From JANWHV01 sp035534995 (GTDB taxonomy: Bacteria; Chloroflexota; UBA5177; JANWHV01), in contig DATLQX010000150.1 in the NCBI GenBank assembly GCA_035534995.1, positions 11,811-75,810 on the forward strand: a DNA stretch of 64,000 bases, given 5' to 3'. The notes under the pieces were generated by a model. It worked only from the letters and a program-made list of their open reading frames with translations, searched no databases and was not told the DNA's origin. This document shows, piece after piece, positions 58,969 through 64,000 of the stretch. A program made the translations under genes and the position numbers. Position 1 is the first letter of the stretch, and every line of letters starts with the position of its first letter.

Positions 58969-60265
58969 TCCCCACTCTCCCCTGGCGTAGTCGCTTTTCA
59001 GCCCGATAGGCGCGGTCCAGAAGATCCACCGGATGCGCCACGGTCATGGGCAACCCGCGAGCGCGGATTCCGGCCCCGATCTGGATCGCGCAACCAGGAT
59101 TGGCCACCGCGAGAATCGTGGCGCCCGTCGCCTGCACGGCGTCCATCTTCCGTTCGAGCAATTCTCGGCTCAACGCTGGCTGGGTCAGATTGTAGATGCC
59201 GGCACTACCGCAGCAGACATCGCTGCCCGCCAGTTCCACCAACTCCAGGCCCGGAATCGCCTGGAGCACCGCCCTCGGCTGTTCTCGGATTTGCTGGGCA
59301 TGGACCAGGTGGCAGGCATCCTGGTACGTCACGCGTCGTTCCAGGGCCGCCCCGGGAGCCCGCAAGGGTAAGCTCGCCAGCAGTTCGTTGATATCGCGCA
59401 CCCGCTGGGAAAAATCCATGGCCCGTACGGCGTACATCGGGTCGTCCGCCAAGAGATGCCCGTATTCCTTGAGAGTTGATCCACAGCCGGCGGCATTGAT
59501 CACGATCAGATCCGGTTTGAGACCCAGTATGGCATCGATCATCAGCCGCGCCAATCCCTGAGCCATGGCACGGTCGCCCGCGTGCACATGCAGGGCGCCG
59601 CAACACAGGGGGGCTGGAGGGGCCACGACGGTGCAGCCATTCTCCACCAATACCCGCGCGGTCGCCTCGTTGGTCCGGGCGAAAAACTGCTGCATCACGC
59701 AGCCGCGGATCAGAGCGATCCGCGGCCCCGTTTTCCCGCGTGGCTGGTATTCGGTAGCCCGCCTCCCCTGCCACACCGGTCCCTGGGCTTGGGGCAGTAA
59801 GGCTTCCATGGCGGCCAGTCGGCCCGGCAGGCCCACCCTCCGCACCAGGGATTGCGCCCCGGAGCGCTGATACGCCCGCACGGAGGCGCCAAGCAGGTCC
59901 AGCAGGCGCGGGCGGGGAAACAACCCCCGCAACACCAGCGCGCTCACCACCGACCCTCCGCGGCCGGCAGGCGGCAGCGAGGCGCGGGCTCCCTCGATCA
60001 TCCTCCCGTAGGGGACGCCAGACGGACACGCGGTCTCGCAGGCCCGGCAAGCTAGGCAGAGCGAAAGGTGCTCCCGCAGGGCAGGCTCATCAAGCGAGAT
60101 CTCGCCCCGCTTGGCCGCCTGCATCTGCATGATCCGCCCGCGCGGCGAGTCCATTTCCACCCCCAGCACCTGATAGGTGGGACAGGTGGGCAGGCAGAAG
60201 CCGCAATGGACACAGGTGCGCAAATCGCGCATCTTGACGAACGGTAGCGCGTCAACAGCCATCAC
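58958..60265 (-). CDS. glcF: Glycolate oxidase iron-sulfur subunit
   Basis: A 435-residue protein with two [4Fe-4S] motifs of the CxxCxxCxxxCP type, CVHCGFCLPTCP near residue 17 and CLACRACETACP near residue 70, and two CCG domains in the C-terminal part (CCGALHVHAGD, CCGSAGIYNL). This is the layout of GlcF, which passes electrons from the flavin subunits of glycolate oxidase to the quinone pool. It lies 3 bases after the glcE-like gene. A GlcD subunit is not visible in the window. Confidence 0.92.
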   Translation of the reverse strand: MMAVDALPFVKMRDLRTCVHCGFCLPTCPTYQVLGVEMDSPRGRIMQMQAAKRGEISLDEPALREHLSLCLACRACETACPSGVPYGRMIEGARASLPPAGRGGSVVSALVLRGLFPRPRLLDLLGASVRAYQRSGAQSLVRRVGLPGRLAAMEALLPQAQGPVWQGRRATEYQPRGKTGPRIALIRGCVMQQFFARTNEATARVLVENGCTVVAPPAPLCCGALHVHAGDRAMAQGLARLMIDAILGLKPDLIVINAAGCGSTLKEYGHLLADDPMYAVRAMDFSQRVRDINELLASLPLRAPGAALERRVTYQDACHLVHAQQIREQPRAVLQAIPGLELVELAGSDVCCGSAGIYNLTQPALSRELLERKMDAVQATGATILAVANPGCAIQIGAGIRARGLPMTVAHPVDLLDRAYRAEKRLRQGRVGNGR

Positions 60266-60268
60266 GAC

Positions 60269-61522
60269 TCACAATCCATAGCAGAAGCGACCCGGATTCA
60301 GGGTAGCATGGGGATCCATCTTTGCCTTTATTGCCCTGGCAAGCCCAGCGCCGCCTGGCGCTCCGGCCCATGCGTCCACGGAGCGGCGGAGCGACACCGG
60401 CCCATCGGCCACTACCAGATGACCGCTCAGGGGACGCAAGGCAGCCCGAGCGGCGCCGATAGCCGCCCTAAGGGCCGGCTGATCTCCCCCTATCCGCGCG
60501 AGTATTGTACCCACGCCCGTATCCGCCTGCCAGGCCATCGTCAACCCATGGTCCTCGCCAGCGGCGGCAAGCGCCTCCACGGCGCCCGCCAAGCGACCGG
60601 GCGCCACCCCGATCCGAAGCAAGGCCATCGAAGGTTGGGGTAAGATACGCCACTCGGTCAGCCGACCAAGTAGCTCGTCCACCTCGGTAGGATCGTCGAT
60701 CGACCGGGCGCGACCTTGACTGGCGGCGATAGTGGCATGCGCGGCGCTCATGGCCGACCGCACCGCCGCCGTGAACCCCTCGACAATCACCACCAGCGAC
60801 GGTTCGACAGGACCTTCCGCGATCAGCGCGCTCCAGGCGTGGCTCTGACCGGCTAGCGCGAGGCCCACCGCGATACAGGTCCTCGCGTCGGAGAAGGTGC
60901 CGACCACGGCGGTGCGAACCCTGCACAGCGGATGTACGCGGAGATTGGCCGAGACGATGACTCCCAGCGTGCCCAGAGAACCCACCCAGAGTTTACAGAG
61001 ATCGTAGCCTGCCACGTTTTTTACCACCCGCCCACCGGATTTGCAGATCTCGCCGGAGGGCAAGGCGACTTCCAGGCCAATCACGAGATCGCGGGAAGCA
61101 CCGTACCGATAGCGGCGAATCGGCGGCGAGTTAGCCGCGAGAACGCCGCCAAGAGTGGCACGTCGCGGGTGAGGCAGGTCAAACGGGAGGAACTGCCCAT
61201 GGGGGGCCAGCGCCGCTTGCACCTCCTCGAGGGTCGTCCCCGCCCGCACACTCACCGTGAGATCCTCCGGGGCGTAGGCGACAATTCCCGACAGCTTCGT
61301 GGTCTCAACCACCAAGTCGCAGCGCGTTGGCGGCGACCCCAGGCGTTGTTCAGTGCCACCGCCCCAGGGTACCACCGCCAAGCCGGCATCCTGGGCTTCC
61401 CGAAGAGCGACGGCTAAGTCCTCGGCTCCCGCCGGGACCAGCCGGCGGGGCCGCCGATCCAGGCCGAGCACATCCTCCGGCGCGTCGACGTCGCAGATAC
61501 CAGGATCCTCCTGTGTTTTCAC
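60269..61522 (-). CDS. glcE: FAD-linked glycolate oxidase subunit (GlcE/GlcD-like)
   Basis: A 417-residue protein with a PCMH-type FAD-binding domain: VPWGGGTEQRLG, APEDLTVSVRAGTTLEEVQAAL, PHPRRATLGGVLAAN and GGRVVKNVAGYDLCKLWVGSLGTLGVIV. The length and motif set match GlcE, the smaller FAD-binding subunit of glycolate oxidase, better than the larger GlcD. Together with the iron-sulfur subunit downstream it would oxidise glycolate or D-lactate. The separate catalytic GlcD gene would have to be elsewhere. Confidence 0.85.
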   Translation of the reverse strand: MKTQEDPGICDVDAPEDVLGLDRRPRRLVPAGAEDLAVALREAQDAGLAVVPWGGGTEQRLGSPPTRCDLVVETTKLSGIVAYAPEDLTVSVRAGTTLEEVQAALAPHGQFLPFDLPHPRRATLGGVLAANSPPIRRYRYGASRDLVIGLEVALPSGEICKSGGRVVKNVAGYDLCKLWVGSLGTLGVIVSANLRVHPLCRVRTAVVGTFSDARTCIAVGLALAGQSHAWSALIAEGPVEPSLVVIVEGFTAAVRSAMSAAHATIAASQGRARSIDDPTEVDELLGRLTEWRILPQPSMALLRIGVAPGRLAGAVEALAAAGEDHGLTMAWQADTGVGTILARIGGDQPALRAAIGAARAALRPLSGHLVVADGPVSLRRSVDAWAGAPGGAGLARAIKAKMDPHATLNPGRFCYGL

Positions 61523-61552
61523 TCATTCAGTGTAGCAGACGGCAATCGGATC

Positions 61553-62452
61553 CTAGCCGCCGGCCCGGACCCCGTTCTCCGCGTTCATCTTGGCCAGATC
61601 GGCGGCCAAACGCTGAACCACCCGCTGGCCCTCCATCCGAGAGGCCTCCGATACATCGTGACCAAAGGCTCGGAGGAAATAGGAATCGAGCCGCCGCAGC
61701 GCCTCTTCCTCGGTGGCCGGACTCCCTTCCAGGCTCGCTTTTCGCCTGGTCATCTGCAACAGTTTGCTCACCATCTCGGGCCCAATCGATTCCACGGGGA
61801 TGGTACCGCCACGGTTTGGCGGTCGGGACGGGACAGCAGCTCCCTCCTTGCCGGGATCATCATTCGTGGTGGCGCCAGGCGCCTCGCCCGCCTCGCTCTT
61901 CGCCGGAACCCGGTTGGCGGGGGAAATGGCCTCGGCCCCGGCGGCACGCTGGCCGGCGGCACTCTCCTGAACTGGCAAGGGTGTAGGATCGGCCTGGATG
62001 CCGGCAAACGGCGCCGGCGCCCGCAAGGGCGCGGGATTCCGCGATGCCGGGCGCTGAACGGCCGGCGCCGTGCCGCCGCCATCGGCGCGGGCGCGCGCGG
62101 ACTCCGCCCTAAGCCGGCCCTCGACCACGGCCCGCGCGGTCTCACCTTCCGGTGGTTCCGCCGACTGAAAGTAAGGCTGACCGACCGCGTCACCCAGCGC
62201 GCGGGTCTTGGCCCGAATCTCCGCCACCGTCAGCGTACGCTCGCGCTCATCAGTGGGGAGCCGATCGCGCTCCGCCTCTCCCACGGCGCGGAACAGACCG
62301 CGGCTGGTGCGCACCGTAGCCAGCACCACTGCCTGATACCCGTTTTGCTCGCCTGGGATCTGCACGATTGTGCAGTCCAACTCCTGTAGACCATCCGAGA
62401 GTGCCATGCGGAGGAACTCCGCGTAACCAGGCGCGCCGTTTGAGGTACTCAC
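61553..62452 (-). CDS. Protein of unknown function, ssDNA-annealing-like N-terminal region
   Basis: A 299-residue protein. The first 100 residues form a compact domain with VVLATVRTSRGLFRAVGEAERDR and TVAEIRAKTRALGDAVG, loosely reminiscent of Rad52/ssDNA-annealing-like proteins where AETRAxARAL occurs; this is only a resemblance. The middle (about 110-220) is Ala/Pro-rich and disordered; the last 80 residues are helical. GTG 62452 follows AAGGAGG with 7-base spacing and lies just after a good promoter (62474-62502). It is monocistronic. Function unknown. Confidence 0.55.
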   Translation of the reverse strand: MSTSNGAPGYAEFLRMALSDGLQELDCTIVQIPGEQNGYQAVVLATVRTSRGLFRAVGEAERDRLPTDERERTLTVAEIRAKTRALGDAVGQPYFQSAEPPEGETARAVVEGRLRAESARARADGGGTAPAVQRPASRNPAPLRAPAPFAGIQADPTPLPVQESAAGQRAAGAEAISPANRVPAKSEAGEAPGATTNDDPGKEGAAVPSRPPNRGGTIPVESIGPEMVSKLLQMTRRKASLEGSPATEEEALRRLDSYFLRAFGHDVSEASRMEGQRVVQRLAADLAKMNAENGVRAGG

Positions 62453-62468
62453 TCACCGTCCTCCTTGC

Positions 62469-62497
62469 TTGATACCATACTAGAACCTTATTTCTAT
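62469..62497 (+). promoter_or_regulatory. Promoter candidate for the plus-strand GT4 gene
   Basis: TTGATA at 62469-62474 and TTCTAT at 62492-62497, spaced 17 bases. Transcription would start near 62504, about 47 bases before the ATG at 62551. It overlaps the minus-strand promoter at both elements, so the two cannot be occupied together. Confidence 0.45.
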
Positions 62498-62502
62498 TGC
62501 AA
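62474..62502 (-). promoter_or_regulatory. Promoter for the minus-strand orphan gene
   Basis: Reading the minus strand, TTGCAA (62497-62502) and TATGGT (62474-62479) are separated by 17 bases, a good sigma-70-type match. The predicted start is near 62467, 15 bases before the GTG at 62452, and the AAGGAGG site lies between. It shares bases with the plus-strand promoter. Confidence 0.55.
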
Positions 62503-62550
62503 GAGGATTATCCGCTTCCGCGGTCACTCCTGATACCATGACTGAACAAG

Positions 62551-63690
62551 ATGGGGAGGGTTGGTCTTACGGCACATATCGTGATCGATATCAGAGTCAC
62601 CCAGGGTGGGTATCCGGGAATCGGGCGGGCCACCGAGGGCCTGGTGAGGGCATTGCTCTCCAGTCCGGGTCCGCATCGCTTTTCGCTCCTCTACCATGCA
62701 AGTACGCCCGCGCCGGCCGCGATCGTGGCGGCGACCCATCCCCCGCATCGCCTTCTGCCCATTGCCGCGGCTCTCCGGAGTCCTCGCGATCAACTAGAGA
62801 CCCCCCTGAGGCTGCACCAGGCGCGGGCTGACCTGTATCATGCCACCTACTACGCCACGGCTTTGAGGGCGGGAATCCCCACCGTGCTGACCGTCTACGA
62901 CCTCATTCCCGAACGCTATCCGCGCTACTGGTCCTTCCTCGAAGCACAAGTTATTCGCCGATGGCTTCGGTTGGCAACGCACTGGGCGGACCAGGTAGTG
63001 GTTCCCTCCGACGCGACCCGCGCCGACCTGATGGTGCTTTATGGCGTGGAAGCGACGCGATTGACCGTTGCCCCGCTCGCGGTGGACGACTGGCTCATGG
63101 CTCCAGAACGCGAGCGCCCAGACCAGATGGATGAACGACCTTTCTTTCTCTGCGTCTGCACAAACAAGCCGCACAAAAACCTGCCCCGGCTGGTCAGGGC
63201 CTTCCATCGGTTCGCCGCGCGTGCCGCATCCCCGCCCGATCTGGTCCTGGCCGGTGGCTGGGATCCCCGCTACCCCGAAGCCATGGTCGCGGCCGCTGAG
63301 CTATTTCCCGGCCTACCCAGCACCGCGCCCACGGTTCGTTTCATCCATGCTCCCACTGATAGCCAATTGCGCTGGCTTTATCGGCACGCGGCGTCATTTG
63401 TCTTTCCCAGCCAATACGAGGGCTTCGGTCTCCCGGTGCTGGAGGCCATGCGGGCCGGCCTGCCGGTTGCCGCCTCCCACACTCCCGCCGTAGTCGAAGT
63501 CTCGGGGGATGCCGCCCTGTTGTTCGACCCGCAATGCGAAGACGAGATGGCCGACGCGCTCGCCCGCCTGATCGCCGACCGCGAGCTAGCGGCGCGCTTG
63601 GCAGAGGCCGGAAGGTCACGGTCGGCCCGCTTTACCTGGCAGGCCACCGCCGCGCGAACCGGCGAGGCATACGAGGCCGCCTTATGCTGA
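62551..63690 (+). CDS. Glycosyltransferase family 4 protein
   Basis: A 379-residue GT-B glycosyltransferase. IVIDIRVTQGGYPGIGRATEGL and TVLTVYDLIPERYPRYW are typical acceptor-domain elements, PFFLCVCTNKPHKNLPRLVRAF begins the donor domain, and FPSQYEGFGLPVLEAMRAGLPVAASHTPAVVEVSGDAALLF carries the EX7E-type motif. The start is not firmly fixed; ATG 62551 is the first in frame and the family begins a few residues later. It overlaps the next GT4 gene by 7 bases, so the glycan locus extends beyond the right edge. Confidence 0.87.
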   Translation: MGRVGLTAHIVIDIRVTQGGYPGIGRATEGLVRALLSSPGPHRFSLLYHASTPAPAAIVAATHPPHRLLPIAAALRSPRDQLETPLRLHQARADLYHATYYATALRAGIPTVLTVYDLIPERYPRYWSFLEAQVIRRWLRLATHWADQVVVPSDATRADLMVLYGVEATRLTVAPLAVDDWLMAPERERPDQMDERPFFLCVCTNKPHKNLPRLVRAFHRFAARAASPPDLVLAGGWDPRYPEAMVAAAELFPGLPSTAPTVRFIHAPTDSQLRWLYRHAASFVFPSQYEGFGLPVLEAMRAGLPVAASHTPAVVEVSGDAALLFDPQCEDEMADALARLIADRELAARLAEAGRSRSARFTWQATAARTGEAYEAALC

Positions 63691-64000
63691 GGGTGGTCCA
63701 CGTCTACAAGGACATCTACCCGGTAGTTGGTGGAATCGAAAACCATATTCGCCTGCTTTGCCGCGAACTGGCTAGGCAATCGGATATCCAGCCTCATATC
63801 CTGGTGGCCAATCCACGACGACGAAGCGAGGCCGGCCGGCTCGACGGCGTGCCGGTTACCCGAGCCGCCAGCCTTGCCACCGTAGCCTCCACGCCCCTGA
63901 GCCCCCGGCTGGCCATGGAGTTGCGCCGCCTCCGTCCCGATCTGGTTCACCTGCATTTTCCCTATCCGGTCGGCGACATCGCCGCGCTCATGGCCGTGCC
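63684..64000 (+). CDS. Glycosyltransferase family 4 protein, N-terminal part (partial)
   Basis: From ATG 63684 the frame is open to the window end (105 codons). It reads MLRVVHVYKDIYPVVGGIEN, then HIRLLCRELARQSDIQPHIL and later LRPDLVHLHFPYPVGD. This is the standard N-terminus of GT4 glycosyltransferases with the Gly-Gly-rich acceptor loop and the HLHFP segment. It overlaps the preceding GT4 gene by 7 bases. The donor domain and end lie outside the window. Confidence 0.85.
   Translation, partial: MLRVVHVYKDIYPVVGGIENHIRLLCRELARQSDIQPHILVANPRRRSEAGRLDGVPVTRAASLATVASTPLSPRLAMELRRLRPDLVHLHFPYPVGDIAALMAV

Overview
The window is GC-rich, densely packed bacterial chromosomal DNA. It looks most like a member of the Chloroflexota or a near relative. 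That placement is an inference from gene content: a YvcK/GlmR protein with N-terminal membrane segments, an O-antigen-ligase-like protein fused to a TPR-like region, a HisZ-like protein beside a long-form HisG, a HipA-like kinase with DUF3037, a K+-independent H+-pyrophosphatase, and no lipid A genes. No rRNA, tRNA, CRISPR array, transposase or prophage was found.

Layout. (1) 1-5260: housekeeping operon tsf(end)-pyrH-frr-uppS-cdsA-dxr-rseP on the plus strand (translation, UMP kinase, isoprenoid and phospholipid precursors, site-2 protease). (2) 5284-8216: accessory block with DUF3891, a HipA-like kinase, DUF3037, a secreted protein and a small orphan. (3) 8451-15247: PAP2 membrane protein, MarR regulator with a clear promoter/operator, a GT-C-like membrane protein, proton-pumping pyrophosphatase and a sugar epimerase. 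(4) 15262-27284: O-antigen-ligase/TPR fusion, WecA-like transferase, hemB, a broken gene remnant, Nudix, tatD, HIT, hisZ-like and long hisG, glmR/yvcK and def. (5) 27292-47937: a large surface-polysaccharide locus. It carries a four-gene set that fits UDP-GlcNAc3NAcA synthesis (WbpA/B/E/D-like), a second amino-sugar module (SDR, acetyltransferase, aminotransferase), a Wzx flippase, an AsnB-like amidotransferase, one GT2 and several GT4/GT-B glycosyltransferases, a YbhN-like membrane protein and a UDP-xylose-synthase-like enzyme. A siroheme-pathway dehydrogenase is embedded in it. (6) 48022-52656: ndk, a Roadblock/LC7 protein, an M16 peptidase, an LCP wall-polymer ligase and a TolB-like beta-propeller protein. 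(7) 52801-61522: an acyl-CoA/phenylacetate-type beta-oxidation block (EthD-like, two crotonases, and a 3-hydroxyacyl-CoA dehydrogenase split into two genes), then a minus-strand block with a DsbA-like protein, lipA, proline dehydrogenase and glycolate-oxidase subunits. (8) 61553-64000: an orphan protein and two more GT4 genes reading out of the window.

Together the WecA-like initiator, glycosyltransferases, flippase, ligase/polymerase and LCP protein outline a pathway for making and exporting a surface polysaccharide containing amino-uronic acids. The most unusual items are the HipA-like kinase/DUF3037 pair, the split dehydrogenase with a catalytically degenerate half, the HisZ-like plus long HisG pair, a repeat-bounded insertion inside a glycosyltransferase gene with a related copy elsewhere, a perfect 15-bp inverted repeat before the pyrophosphatase gene, and two interleaved outward-facing promoters near 62.48 kb.
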